Positions 35,559 to 43,928 of a stretch of 64,000 nucleotides of DNA are shown here, piece after piece. The notes beneath the pieces are model-generated. The model made no database searches. It was given only the letters and a program-made list of their open reading frames with translations, and was not told the origin of the DNA. How positions within the stretch are numbered: position 1 is the stretch's first letter; each line of letters opens with the position of its first letter. Origin of the DNA: Sphingomonas sp. TDK1 (GTDB taxonomy: Bacteria > Pseudomonadota > Alphaproteobacteria > Sphingomonadales > Sphingomonadaceae); NCBI RefSeq assembly GCF_001650735.1, contig NZ_LXVY01000005.1:62001-126000 (forward strand). Reading direction: 5' to 3'. The position numbers were made by a program, and so were the translations under genes.

Positions 35559-35605
35559 GTTCGACCTCCCTTTACTTTTCTCGTTATGATTCACCGCGCC
35601 GTTCA

Positions 35606-36748
35606 TTACCGCAGTTGGCGGAAACAGTCCCGAAGCTCCGCTACGAAGAGATCGGGGCGCTCCCAGGCTGCAAAGTGGCCTCCGCTCGGCGCTTCCCGCC
35701 AATGGATGATGTTCGGAAAGGCGCGCTCCACCCACGTCCGCGAAGCGTTAAAGATGTCTCCGGGGAACTGGGTGATGCCGGTCGGCAGCTCCACCTTGGG
35801 TGAGGAAGGGTCCAGCGCCCGGTTTTCCCAGTAGAACCGCGCCGATGAGGTGGCGGTGCCCGGCAGCCAGTAGAGCATGATGTTGTCCAGCATCTCGTCG
35901 ACCGTGAGGACGGTCTCGACCGCCCCGTCATGGTCGGTCCATGCTTGCAGTTTCTCATAGATCCAGGCCGCCAGGCCCGCAGGGCTGTCGTTCAGGCCAT
36001 AGCCAAGGGTTTGCGGGCGGGTGGACTGCTGCTTCGCATAACCGCTTCCGTCTTCCTGATAGCGCTGGGCCTTGCCGAGCATCGCCTGCTCGGCAGGCGT
36101 CAGCGACGCCAGATCCTCGGCTGTGGGCGGAACGAACGCAAAATTGAGGTGGATGCCCGCGCACCCGGGCGCGCGGCCTGCGCCCAGCGCCCGCGTGACG
36201 ATACTGCCCCAGTCCCCGCCTTGCGCGACCCACCGATCATATCCCAGCCGCTGCATCAACACGGCCCAAGCACCCGCGGTTCGTGCCGCGTTCCAGCCCG
36301 GCTCGGCCGGCTTGTCGGAGAAGCCGTATCCGGGCAGCGAAGGCAGGACGAGGTGGAAGGCGTCCTTGGGATCCCCTCCGTACCGTGCCGGGTCGGTGAG
36401 CGGACCGATCGCCTTGACGAACTCCAGCACCGATCCCGGCCAACCATGGGTCATCACCATCGGCAGCGCATTCGGCGCCGGAGAGCGTATATGGAGGAAA
36501 TGGATACCGAGCCCGTCGATCACCGTTCGGTGCTGGCCGAGACCGTTGAGCATTCGCTCGCACCGCCGCCAGTCATAGCGATCGTGCCAGTAGCCGCACA
36601 GGGTGCGCATTCGCTCGAGCGGGACGCCTTGGTCCCATCCCCCGGTCGTCTCCCCTTCGGGCCAGCGCGTTCGCGCAAGCCGCTCACGAAGATCGTCCAG
36701 CGTCGCCTGTGCAACATCGATCTGAAAGGGCTCGACCTTTCCGCTCAT
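35606..36748 (-). CDS. epoxide hydrolase (alpha/beta-hydrolase with EHN domain)
   Basis: A protein of 380 residues of the microsomal-type epoxide hydrolase family. An N-terminal EHN region (VAQATLDDLRERLARTRWP) wraps the alpha/beta-hydrolase core. The core has HGWPGS for the oxyanion hole, the nucleophile Asp in QGGDWGS, and the His of GGHFAAWERPD near the C-terminus. It opens an epoxide to a vicinal diol, or acts on a related hydrolytic substrate. A P450-made epoxide would be a logical substrate (inference). It is divergent from the TetR gene at 36946; the 197-base region between them is AT-rich and has TTAGTT/TAATGTTAG features that resemble the recurring element only weakly. Confidence 0.92.
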   Translation of the reverse strand: MSGKVEPFQIDVAQATLDDLRERLARTRWPEGETTGGWDQGVPLERMRTLCGYWHDRYDWRRCERMLNGLGQHRTVIDGLGIHFLHIRSPAPNALPMVMTHGWPGSVLEFVKAIGPLTDPARYGGDPKDAFHLVLPSLPGYGFSDKPAEPGWNAARTAGAWAVLMQRLGYDRWVAQGGDWGSIVTRALGAGRAPGCAGIHLNFAFVPPTAEDLASLTPAEQAMLGKAQRYQEDGSGYAKQQSTRPQTLGYGLNDSPAGLAAWIYEKLQAWTDHDGAVETVLTVDEMLDNIMLYWLPGTATSSARFYWENRALDPSSPKVELPTGITQFPGDIFNASRTWVERAFPNIIHWREAPSGGHFAAWERPDLFVAELRDCFRQLR

Positions 36749-36860
36749 GCTGAACGCTCGTTCGCCTGCTTGCTCATCTGGCCGCTCTCCATGTCATCCC
36801 GCCGCCCTTGTCCGACCCGGCCAGGATGGTTTCGATTCGATGTCCCTATCCTTGGGATTA

Positions 36861-36892
36861 TTTCTAATGTTAGTTCCATTTTTATCGAAGGC
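36861..36892 (+). promoter_or_regulatory. AT-rich divergent control region, weak match to the recurring element
   Basis: Read on the minus strand it contains AACATTAGA, which also occurs in front of the reductase-like gene at 50762. It lies between the epoxide hydrolase (minus) and TetR (plus) and could be the TetR operator. The match to the 22-bp consensus is poor. Confidence 0.3.
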
Positions 36893-36945
36893 AAGGGTGA
36901 TCACGCTCGCAACGACGGGGTAGCTACCGGGAAGGAAACCAGCCG

Positions 36946-37629
36946 ATGGAAGCGATGCAACGCCAGGACACCGACGACGCGATCGAGTTTTCGCACGCGG
37001 AGTCGGTACGATTCTTCGCAGCGGTTCAGGCAGCGATCGACGAGAAGGGCCTGCAGGACGTCACGCAGGACGACATCATCCGGCATTCGGGTGTGCCGCG
37101 GACAACCTTGTATCGGCGCTACGGCGGCCGAGACGCCCTGCTCGCGAAGTTCCTGCGATATCGCTTTGCCGACGACATCGCCGCATGCGGACAGTTGGCG
37201 ACCAGTCCTGCACCGTTCGCCGAGCGGATGGAGAACCTGATCGTCTATTCGATCATGGCCGCGCATCGCCATGGCTGGTTGCAACGCGAGCTGGATCGCG
37301 GGCTCTCCACGGCGACCATCGAGCTGCTGGCGAGCGCCATGCAGAACGCTTCCAGCCAGACACTGGTGCCGCTCCTGGCCCGTGCGCGCGCCGAAGGCCT
37401 GTGCCGATGCCCGGCCCCATTCGATGAACTCCAGCGGTGGCTGCTGGTGCAGATCTTCGAGCTCAGCCATCGTCGGTACGATACGGACGAGGAAGCGCAC
37501 AGGATCGTCCGCACCTATGTCCTGCCGGTACTCGCGCTCGCCCCCACCCGCCCCTCCATCGAGGAAAAGATCGACGTCCTCTACCATCACCTGATGGCCG
37601 CATTTCCGCCGAGCAAATCCCCCGACTGA
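36946..37629 (+). CDS. TetR/AcrR family transcriptional regulator
   Basis: A protein of 227 residues. The N-terminal helix-turn-helix includes AIDEKGLQDVTQDDIIRHSG and VPRTTLYRRYGGRDALL; the C-terminal domain is helical. AAGGA precedes ATG 36946. It is divergent from the epoxide hydrolase/PF10118 operon and 170 bases upstream of the thiolase-like/DUF35 operon, so local control of both is likely (inference). It is unlike the TetR protein at 34022-34621 outside the helix-turn-helix. The inducer is unknown. Confidence 0.9.
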   Translation: MEAMQRQDTDDAIEFSHAESVRFFAAVQAAIDEKGLQDVTQDDIIRHSGVPRTTLYRRYGGRDALLAKFLRYRFADDIAACGQLATSPAPFAERMENLIVYSIMAAHRHGWLQRELDRGLSTATIELLASAMQNASSQTLVPLLARARAEGLCRCPAPFDELQRWLLVQIFELSHRRYDTDEEAHRIVRTYVLPVLALAPTRPSIEEKIDVLYHHLMAAFPPSKSPD

Positions 37630-37694
37630 CCTCCAAGCCCCCACCATCTACCGCCGACCTGCGAGACGGATTGATTGTCGCGCCCGCCGCTGTT

Positions 37695-37716
37695 ATCAAC
37701 CAATCGACCGTTCGAT
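37695..37716 (-). promoter_or_regulatory. copy G of recurring element
   Basis: Read on the minus strand: ATCGAACGGTCGATTGGTTGAT, a near-complete match to the consensus and the most palindromic copy (ATCAACC...GGTTGAT style ends). It lies 84 bases upstream of the thiolase-like gene at 37800. Confidence 0.6.
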
Positions 37717-37799
37717 TTTTAGCGCCACCTCGGGTGGTGTCGCGGACGCGGGAACAGCGGGTGCGATAGCAGCGCTTGCGCCATCAGGGGAGGAACGCC

Positions 37800-39017
37800 G
37801 TGACTTGGGCGCATCAGGACAAATGTGCGATCGTCGGGGTAGGCGCGACGGACTATTATGTCCGCGGAAAGAGCTGGCCCCGAACGATCAACGACATGGC
37901 CGGCGAGGCGATCCTCAAGGCGTGCGAGGATGCCGGCATCAGTGTCAAGGATATCGACGGCTTCGCGTATTATGGCGGCGCGAGTGCGGGCTATGTCGAC
38001 AAGTTCGACAGCGGCTCGCTGATGGAAACGCTCGGCATGCCGCACATTTCCTTTACCGCGACGCTGACCTCCGGCGGGGGTGGCGTCGCCGGGGCAGTCG
38101 GCCTCGCCACCGCAGGGTTGATGAACGAGGATTGTACCTATGCGGTCACCGTCATGGCGGTCCAGCAGACGCCTTCCGCTCGGCTCGGCGATATCTTCGG
38201 CAGGATGAAGCCGGATCCGGAAAACAGCTTTTTGCAGCCTTCAGGCCTGATCGGCCCCGGCCATCTCATGAGCGTCCTCGCAAGACGCCACATGCACCTG
38301 TACGGGTCCACCGAAGACGCGCTGGCCGAAATCGTGATGGCCTCGCGCACGCATGCGCTCAATCGACCGAAGGCGATCCGCAGAACACCGCTGTCGAAGG
38401 AGGACTATCTCGCCTCCGTCATGTTGGCGGATCCACTCCGCCGCCTCGATTTCTGCCTTGAGACCGACGGTGCGATCGCCGTCATCACCACCACCGCGGA
38501 CAGAGCGCGCGATTGCCGCCAGAAGCCCGCCTATATCCATGGCTGCGTGCATGGCGCGTCGCGAAAATGGGGTCGCGCATTCGGGTGGATGAACATGCCG
38601 GACCCGGAATTCTCCAGCTCGGGCCACCAGTTTCTGGCGGAGCGGGTTTGGGCACAGACCGGGCTTGCCGCCAAGGACATGGATGTCGCCCTGATCTACG
38701 ATCATTTCAGCTCGATGGTATTGGCGCAGCTCGAAGACTATGGCTTTTGCGAGCGCGGCGAGGGCAACGACTATGTCCTCGCGGGAAAGACCCGCTATGA
38801 TCCGGCGAGCCGCGGCGGCGTCAACGGCGGCACTCCCGTCAATACCCACGGCGGCAATCTCAGCGAAGCCTATATCATTGGCATGACCCACGTCGTGGAA
38901 GCGGTGGAGCAGGTCCGCGGAACCGCCATCAACCAGGTTGCAGATTGCGAATTCGCGCTCGCGACCGGCGGCCCCGCCCCGATTCCCGTATCCAGCCTGG
39001 TCCTGAGGAGCGCCTGA
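37800..39017 (+). CDS. thiolase-like lipid-transfer protein/acyl-CoA retro-aldolase (Ltp-type)
   Basis: A protein of 405 residues with the thiolase fold but not the catalytic set of degradative thiolases: the usual first Cys position lies in the region TATLTSGGGGVAGAV and no Cys is present there, and the C-terminal block reads GGVNGGTPVNTHGGNLSEAY, as in SCP-x/Ltp proteins. Such proteins pair with DUF35 proteins to form aldolases that cleave beta-hydroxyacyl-CoAs with a tertiary hydroxyl (Ltp2-ChsH2 in steroid side-chain catabolism). GTG 37800 follows AGGGGAGG. Its stop overlaps the ATG of the DUF35 gene, which supports a complex. Confidence 0.9.
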   Translation: MTWAHQDKCAIVGVGATDYYVRGKSWPRTINDMAGEAILKACEDAGISVKDIDGFAYYGGASAGYVDKFDSGSLMETLGMPHISFTATLTSGGGGVAGAVGLATAGLMNEDCTYAVTVMAVQQTPSARLGDIFGRMKPDPENSFLQPSGLIGPGHLMSVLARRHMHLYGSTEDALAEIVMASRTHALNRPKAIRRTPLSKEDYLASVMLADPLRRLDFCLETDGAIAVITTTADRARDCRQKPAYIHGCVHGASRKWGRAFGWMNMPDPEFSSSGHQFLAERVWAQTGLAAKDMDVALIYDHFSSMVLAQLEDYGFCERGEGNDYVLAGKTRYDPASRGGVNGGTPVNTHGGNLSEAYIIGMTHVVEAVEQVRGTAINQVADCEFALATGGPAPIPVSSLVLRSA

Positions 39018-39469
39018 TGTCCGCCCATTCGATCGCCTATGGTCCCGCGCGGCTGCTGCCCGGAGACCAGATCCACATCACGACCAATCCCGATACCGAG
39101 CCCTTCTGGCTGGCAGCAAAGGAACATCGGCTGACGGCCTGCCAATGCGCATCCTGCGGCGCATTTCGTCTGCCGCCGACGCCCTATTGCCCGATTTGCG
39201 CGAGCAAGGAACGGATATGGCCGACCCTGCCCGGCACGGGCACGGTGTTTAGCTATGCGATATGCAGCAAGAATCCCGCCACCGGTGAAGACTATGTGTA
39301 TGTACCTGTCGTGGTGGAAATCGATGGCGCGCGCGGCGCGCGCCTGGTCGGCAACCTGACGGGCTGCAATGCCGAAGACGTACGGATCGGGACGCGGGTC
39401 GTCGTCGAATGGACCGATATCTGTGACGGCTGGGTTCTGCCCAATTTCCGAGCCCTAAGCGACCGCTGA
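39017..39469 (+). CDS. DUF35 Zn-ribbon/OB-fold protein, partner of the thiolase-like protein
   Basis: A protein of 150 residues. It has the rubredoxin-like zinc ribbon CQCASCGAFRLPPTPYCPIC (CxxC, ten residues, CxxC) at about residues 42-60, then an OB-fold with GTGTVFSYAIC and RVVVEWTDI. DUF35 proteins accompany thiolase-like enzymes and bind acyl-CoA; in Ltp2-type aldolases they are essential subunits. ATG 39017 overlaps the TGA of the thiolase-like gene (39015-39017), so translational coupling is likely. It is convergent with the MFS transporter gene. Confidence 0.92.
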   Translation: MSAHSIAYGPARLLPGDQIHITTNPDTEPFWLAAKEHRLTACQCASCGAFRLPPTPYCPICASKERIWPTLPGTGTVFSYAICSKNPATGEDYVYVPVVVEIDGARGARLVGNLTGCNAEDVRIGTRVVVEWTDICDGWVLPNFRALSDR

Positions 39470-39494
39470 TACCTTCGCCTTCCCCGCGAGAAGA

Positions 39495-39520
39495 CCCGCG
39501 TTCGTCAGGTACGACGCGGG
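39495..39520. terminator. inverted repeat at the convergent junction
   Basis: CCCGCG at 39495-39500 pairs with CGCGGG at 39515-39520, with an inner CGT/ACG pair. It covers the last codons and stop of the minus-strand MFS gene and lies 25 bases after the DUF35 stop, so it may end both transcripts. Confidence 0.45.
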
Positions 39521-40908
39521 CGGGCGGCGCCCGTCCCCAATTGGGCGACCAGCACGATAAGAACGCCGCTGAGCGCAATCCCTGCCAGAATGACCGTGTA
39601 GCCGAACTCGGTGGGATAGGCGCGGCCGCCAGCCAGGGCAGGCGTCGCGCTGGCCGCCAGCGAGAGCGTTACCAGCTGCGCGCCAGCGGCGGTGAAGACG
39701 CGCAACACCGTCATGGTCAGCCCGGTGGCCTCTCCGGCACGCTCGGGCTGCACATGGGCGAGCACGACGTTGGGCACAGCCGCCAGCAAGGTGGTCATCC
39801 CGGCCGCTCCGCCGATCGTGATAGCCATGATCTGCCACGGATTGCTGTGGAAGAACGGAAAGGATCCTAGCGAGAGGGCCGCAAGCAGCCCGCCATATTG
39901 GATCACCGGCCGGCCGCCGTGGCGCCCGCAAAGCCAGCCGGCCAGCATCGCCGCCAGGAGCGAACCCACGTTCGAAGGCAGCTTGATCCATCCCGCTGCC
40001 GTAGCGGACAGTCCGAGCCCGGCGCCGCTGCTGGCAGGCTGCTGCAGATATTGGATCAGCACCAGCGGGAACTGCATGATGCCCAGCGCCGCGATGGCAA
40101 AACAGAGATTGGCGATCAGCACGGGCCGCTGCGTCAACAAGCGGACCTGTATCAGGGGATCCGGACGGCGCCATTCGTGGCCCCACCACCACAGCAACAG
40201 GACAACCCCCGCCACACCCGCGCCCGCGATCCAAGGACCACGGCCGCCCTGGGTGACGGAGGAGGTGACGGCGTACAATATGCCCGCAACCCCCAGCGGC
40301 AGCAGCACGCCGCCCAGCCAGTCGACACCCCCCATCGGCGGCGCGTTGCCGAGGCGGGGCACGGTAACCAGCAGCAGGGGGAGCACAATGGCGCCATAGC
40401 CCGCAGCAAACCAGAAAATCAGCCGCCAACTCCCCAGATCGGCCAGATAGCCCCCCAGGATATAGCCGAATGCCGCCGCCAGCGTTACGCCGCCCGTCAA
40501 GGCGCCAACCCAGAAGGGCAATCGCTTTGCAGGCACCATCTGCCGGGCGATACCATAACAGAGCGCGAGGTTCGCACCCGACAGCCCCTGGAGGCAGCGG
40601 CCGACAATCACGAAGTGAATGCTCCCGCCGAATGCGCTGATCAGGGATCCGGTTGTGGTCAGCACCAGGATCACGGCGAGCACGCGCTCACGCCCGTACA
40701 TGTCGCCCAGCCGAGCACCGATCGCCGCCGAACTGGCCTGTACGAGCAGGAAGCTGGTGACGACCCACCCTGCCGATGCGAGGCCGAACGCACGGGAGAT
40801 GAACGGCAGTGCCGCAATGATCATGACATGTTCGAACGAGCTCAACGCCTCGATCAGGATCAGGGTGATCATGGCCAACCGAAAACCGCCTTGCTGCGTC
40901 GCTGCCAT
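39505..40908 (-). CDS. MFS transporter (DHA2-like)
   Basis: A protein of 467 residues with 12-14 hydrophobic segments. It shows the MFS loop after the second segment as ARLGDMYGRERV and a family-like RCLQGLSGANLALCYG in the fourth segment. It is an inner-membrane transporter, either importing a substrate or exporting toxic intermediates. AGGAGGG lies before ATG 40908, favouring it over ATG 40926. It is divergent from the thiolase at 41126, with copy H of the recurring element in between, which ties it to the same regulon. Cargo cannot be predicted. Confidence 0.9.
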   Translation of the reverse strand: MAATQQGGFRLAMITLILIEALSSFEHVMIIAALPFISRAFGLASAGWVVTSFLLVQASSAAIGARLGDMYGRERVLAVILVLTTTGSLISAFGGSIHFVIVGRCLQGLSGANLALCYGIARQMVPAKRLPFWVGALTGGVTLAAAFGYILGGYLADLGSWRLIFWFAAGYGAIVLPLLLVTVPRLGNAPPMGGVDWLGGVLLPLGVAGILYAVTSSVTQGGRGPWIAGAGVAGVVLLLWWWGHEWRRPDPLIQVRLLTQRPVLIANLCFAIAALGIMQFPLVLIQYLQQPASSGAGLGLSATAAGWIKLPSNVGSLLAAMLAGWLCGRHGGRPVIQYGGLLAALSLGSFPFFHSNPWQIMAITIGGAAGMTTLLAAVPNVVLAHVQPERAGEATGLTMTVLRVFTAAGAQLVTLSLAASATPALAGGRAYPTEFGYTVILAGIALSGVLIVLVAQLGTGAARPRRT

Positions 40909-41057
40909 GCTCGCCCTCCTCACCATTTGCGGTGCAGGCTAGCCGCCGGCACCGCACCTGTCCGTGCGTTCGGCAACACGCTTGTGATTTCTAGCGTGGC
41001 GGCCGGAAGCCCTTCTGCCCATCCGCCGCGGTGGACGACCCCATTCCCCTCCCTTCA

Positions 41058-41079
41058 ATTTTTACCTATCGATTGATAT
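41058..41079 (-). promoter_or_regulatory. copy H of recurring element
   Basis: Read on the minus strand: ATATCAATCGATAGGTAAAAAT, sharing CAATCG-nTAGRT with copy I. On the plus strand TTCAAT and TATTTT are 17 bases apart and could be a promoter for the thiolase at 41126. Confidence 0.45.
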
Positions 41080-41125
41080 TTTTCCCGTGCTAGAGCGGCA
41101 CTCCTGAAAAATTCGAGGTGAATCC

Positions 41126-42310
41126 ATGACCGATGCGGTCGTTGTCTCGACTGCCCGCACACCGCTCGCCAAAGCGTTTCGGGGCGCCTTCAACAATACG
41201 CACAGCGGCACGCTGGGCGGCCATGCCATCCGTCACGCAGTAGCGCGCGCGGGAATCGATCCGGCGGAAGTGGACGACGTCATCTTCGGTTGCGCGGTTC
41301 CGGAAGGAGACAGCGGCAACAACATCGCGCGCCATGCCGGTCTCGTCGGCGGAATCCCGCAAACCGCCGGCGCCGTGACGATTGCACGCGCATGCAGTTC
41401 CGGCATCCAGGCCGCGAGTTTCGCCGCGCAGCGCATCATCGTCGATCGCGTACCCGTGGTGGTCGCCGGCGGCGTCGAGTCGGTCAGCATGGTCAGCCCC
41501 ACGCCGCACATACCGCGGGCCGGTCGCGCGCCCTGGATTCGCGCGCATCAGCCCGGCATGCTGTTGAGCATGAACGAAACCGCCGAGGTCGTGGCGGAAC
41601 GCTACGTCATCAGCCGCGAGGTGCAAGACGCCTATGCCTATTCGAGCCAGATGCGGACCGCGCAGGCGCAGCGTGACGGGCGCTTCGATGACGAGATCGT
41701 ACCCCTGCCGACGCGCAAGCTGGTGACGGACAGGGCCACCGGCGAGGTTTCGGAGCTAGACGTGCTGCTCGAGCAGGACGAGTGCAACCGCCCGGACACC
41801 ACGCTGGAGACGCTCGCAAAGCTGAAGCCCGTGGTGCGTGAAGACGGCACGGTCACGGCGGGCAATGCCAGCCAGCTCGCCGACGGCGCCTCCGCGAGCG
41901 TCCTCATGAACGGAACGCTCGCGGCACAACGTGGCCTGCCCGTGCTGGGCCTGTATCGCGGCTTCGCCATCGCCGGTCTTGCGCCGGACGAAATGGGCAT
42001 TGGGCCGGTCTATGCCATTCCGAAGCTCCTGAAACAGCACGGACTGCGGCTGGAGGATATCGGCCTGTGGGAATTGAACGAGGCCTATGCCTGCCAGGTC
42101 GTCTATTGCCGCGACCGGCTCGGGATACCGGACGACCGACTCAACGTCGATGGCGGCGCCGTGTCGATCGGCCATCCCTTCGGCATGACGGGCGCGCGCC
42201 AGCTGGGCCACGTCCTGATCGAAGGCAGGCGCCGCAAGGTGAAATATGTCGTGGTCACCATGTGTATCGCCGGCGGGATGGGCGCGGCCTCCCTGTACGA
42301 GCTGGTCTGA
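41126..42310 (+). CDS. thiolase (acetyl-CoA C-acyltransferase)
   Basis: A protein of 394 residues with the nucleophilic Cys in RACSSGIQAA (about residue 90), NEAYACQ, the His in GGAVSIGHPFGMTG and the second Cys in CIAGGMGAAS. It cleaves 3-oxoacyl-CoA with CoA. It differs from the thiolase at 27264-28484 in all flanking motifs, so the locus has two unrelated degradative thiolases plus the Cys-less Ltp-type protein, perhaps for different chain positions (inference). A weak AGGTGA precedes ATG 41126. It is followed after 17 bases by the HIT gene and then the DUF2889 gene. Confidence 0.93.
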   Translation: MTDAVVVSTARTPLAKAFRGAFNNTHSGTLGGHAIRHAVARAGIDPAEVDDVIFGCAVPEGDSGNNIARHAGLVGGIPQTAGAVTIARACSSGIQAASFAAQRIIVDRVPVVVAGGVESVSMVSPTPHIPRAGRAPWIRAHQPGMLLSMNETAEVVAERYVISREVQDAYAYSSQMRTAQAQRDGRFDDEIVPLPTRKLVTDRATGEVSELDVLLEQDECNRPDTTLETLAKLKPVVREDGTVTAGNASQLADGASASVLMNGTLAAQRGLPVLGLYRGFAIAGLAPDEMGIGPVYAIPKLLKQHGLRLEDIGLWELNEAYACQVVYCRDRLGIPDDRLNVDGGAVSIGHPFGMTGARQLGHVLIEGRRRKVKYVVVTMCIAGGMGAASLYELV

Positions 42311-42327
42311 TCGCACAGGAGGCAGCC

Positions 42328-42789
42328 ATGTCGCTGGTCGGCACCTATGATCCAGACAATGTCTTCGCGAAAATCCTGCGGGGAGAACTGCCTTGCCATC
42401 GCATTTGGGAAGACGAGGACACGCTCGCCTTTCTCGACCTTTTCCCGCAATCGCCCGGGCATAGCCTGATCATTCCGAAGCGGGGACAGGCGCGGAACCT
42501 GCTCGACCTCGACGAAGCGAGCATCGCCCCGCTCTTCCGCCGCGCGCAGATGCTCATGCGGGTCCTGGTCGCGGAACTGGATCCCGTTGGCGTTCAGTTG
42601 CTGCAGTTCAACGGGGGCGATGGGGGACAATCCGTATTCCATGTGCACGTCCATCTGGTGCCTCGCTTTGCCGGACAAGCGCTGGGCATCCACGCACAGC
42701 AACGAGGGGACCCGGGCGAACTCGACGCGATGGCGCAGCGCCTCCGGGCGAGGATCGCACAGGGTGAGGGAGGAGCATCGGAGGCATGA
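42328..42789 (+). CDS. HIT family protein
   Basis: A protein of 153 residues with the histidine triad HVHVHLVP near residue 107 and upstream SPGHSLIIPKR and FNGGDGGQSVFH motifs. HIT proteins hydrolyse nucleotide conjugates such as AP4A, AMP-lysine or adenylylated molecules. In a locus with several adenylate-forming ligases a housekeeping role in removing stray adenylates is imaginable but unproven. CAGGAGGCAGCC precedes ATG 42328. The gene overlaps the following DUF2889 gene by four bases (ATGA). Confidence 0.92.
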   Translation: MSLVGTYDPDNVFAKILRGELPCHRIWEDEDTLAFLDLFPQSPGHSLIIPKRGQARNLLDLDEASIAPLFRRAQMLMRVLVAELDPVGVQLLQFNGGDGGQSVFHVHVHLVPRFAGQALGIHAQQRGDPGELDAMAQRLRARIAQGEGGASEA

Positions 42790-43799
42790 TGACACATAGA
42801 CCGCAGCAATTCCCATTGGCGCGGCAGTCGGCCGGCGTCGCGCCACTGCGTCGTCCGGGCTCGATCCGACGCACCACCTCCATCGACTCCCACTGGCCGG
42901 ATGGGGCGTCCGCAGCCTGGACCATGGCGGCGCGCGCCCGCGACTTGTGCACCCCCGAAGACGGCGGCGATCCGCATATCCTGAGCGAGGCAGGGTATGA
43001 AATGCGCATTTCCCCGGCCAGGGAAATACTAGCGTTGAAGACGAACGCGCACCAGGAGCGCACCGGCGAGCTGGTCGGCGTGCGGGCGGGCGGCGACAGC
43101 AGGCGGATGATCGCCTCGGCACTCGGCGATCTGGTCGGCACCCCGCTATATCAGATCCTTGATGATTTCGCCGGTGCCAGCCTGGTTGCCCGCTGGATCT
43201 GGTCGCAGTGGATGCCGGACTGGGCGGCGTTTTCCAAGGATAAGACGCAACCGCAGACGCATGGCCGGAAAGGCAACATGCTCAACATCTGTACCGGTTT
43301 TGCGGAAGGCTCCTCCGCGCTCCTGCCGGACCGGTTGCAGGACGCCGCGACGGAAGACACTGCACGCGTGGGTCCACTGGCCGATCCTTCGGACAGCTGG
43401 AGCTGGCATGCCATGCCGGACCAGCACGGCCCTGCGATGCGTCGCGCCCGCCGACTGGACATCTGGCGCGAGGACCGGTTGATCCTGGTGGACGCGGCGT
43501 TTCAGGACAGCGGCACTGCGCCCGATGGCGGGCGCAGGGCGGTGCACGAATATCGCGTCTATGCGGAGATCGATGCCGAGAGCGGCATTCTCGAATCGCT
43601 CCAGGCGCTGCCGCTGATCCTTCCTTTCCCGGAGTGCCCGGGCGCTGCCGTCAAGGCTGCGCGAATGGTGGGACACCAGATCGGCGATTTCCGCAACACC
43701 GTTCTCGACACGCTTCCCTCGACGCTCGGCTGCACGCATCTCAACGATGTGCTGCGAGGACTGGCCGACGTGCCCGTGCTCGCCGCCAACCTGGCCTAA
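42786..43799 (+). CDS. DUF2889 family protein
   Basis: A protein of 337 residues of unknown function. It matches the DUF2889 pattern as I know it: RRTTSIDSHWPDG near the N-terminus, a central LVGVRAGGDSRRMI, and the C-terminal GCTHLNDVLRGLAD. Members occur next to catabolic genes in proteobacteria and actinobacteria; no activity is established. It is translationally coupled to the HIT gene (ATG 42786 overlaps its TGA). No signal peptide or membrane segment is seen. It is the last gene of the thiolase-HIT-DUF2889 operon before copy I of the recurring element. Confidence 0.75.
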   Translation: MMTHRPQQFPLARQSAGVAPLRRPGSIRRTTSIDSHWPDGASAAWTMAARARDLCTPEDGGDPHILSEAGYEMRISPAREILALKTNAHQERTGELVGVRAGGDSRRMIASALGDLVGTPLYQILDDFAGASLVARWIWSQWMPDWAAFSKDKTQPQTHGRKGNMLNICTGFAEGSSALLPDRLQDAATEDTARVGPLADPSDSWSWHAMPDQHGPAMRRARRLDIWREDRLILVDAAFQDSGTAPDGGRRAVHEYRVYAEIDAESGILESLQALPLILPFPECPGAAVKAARMVGHQIGDFRNTVLDTLPSTLGCTHLNDVLRGLADVPVLAANLA

Positions 43800-43837
43800 G
43801 GGGTCGCCCGCACCCCGTTGGAGGCGCGATCACGCCC

Positions 43838-43869
43838 TTGTCATTTTACCTTCCAATCGTTAGATTGTA
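43838..43869 (+). promoter_or_regulatory. copy I of recurring element with embedded promoter
   Basis: TTGTCA at 43838-43843 and TAGATT at 43861-43866 are exactly 17 bases apart: the best promoter among all copies. The spacer and flank (ACCTTCCAATCGTTAGATTG) match the consensus at CC..TCG.TAGATTG. It serves the fused dehydrogenase at 43929. Confidence 0.65.
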
Positions 43870-43928
43870 AATTAGTCTCGGTCTAAAGGACCGCCGCAAG
43901 AGCGTGTCCAAACCCAAGGAGATGGCAT

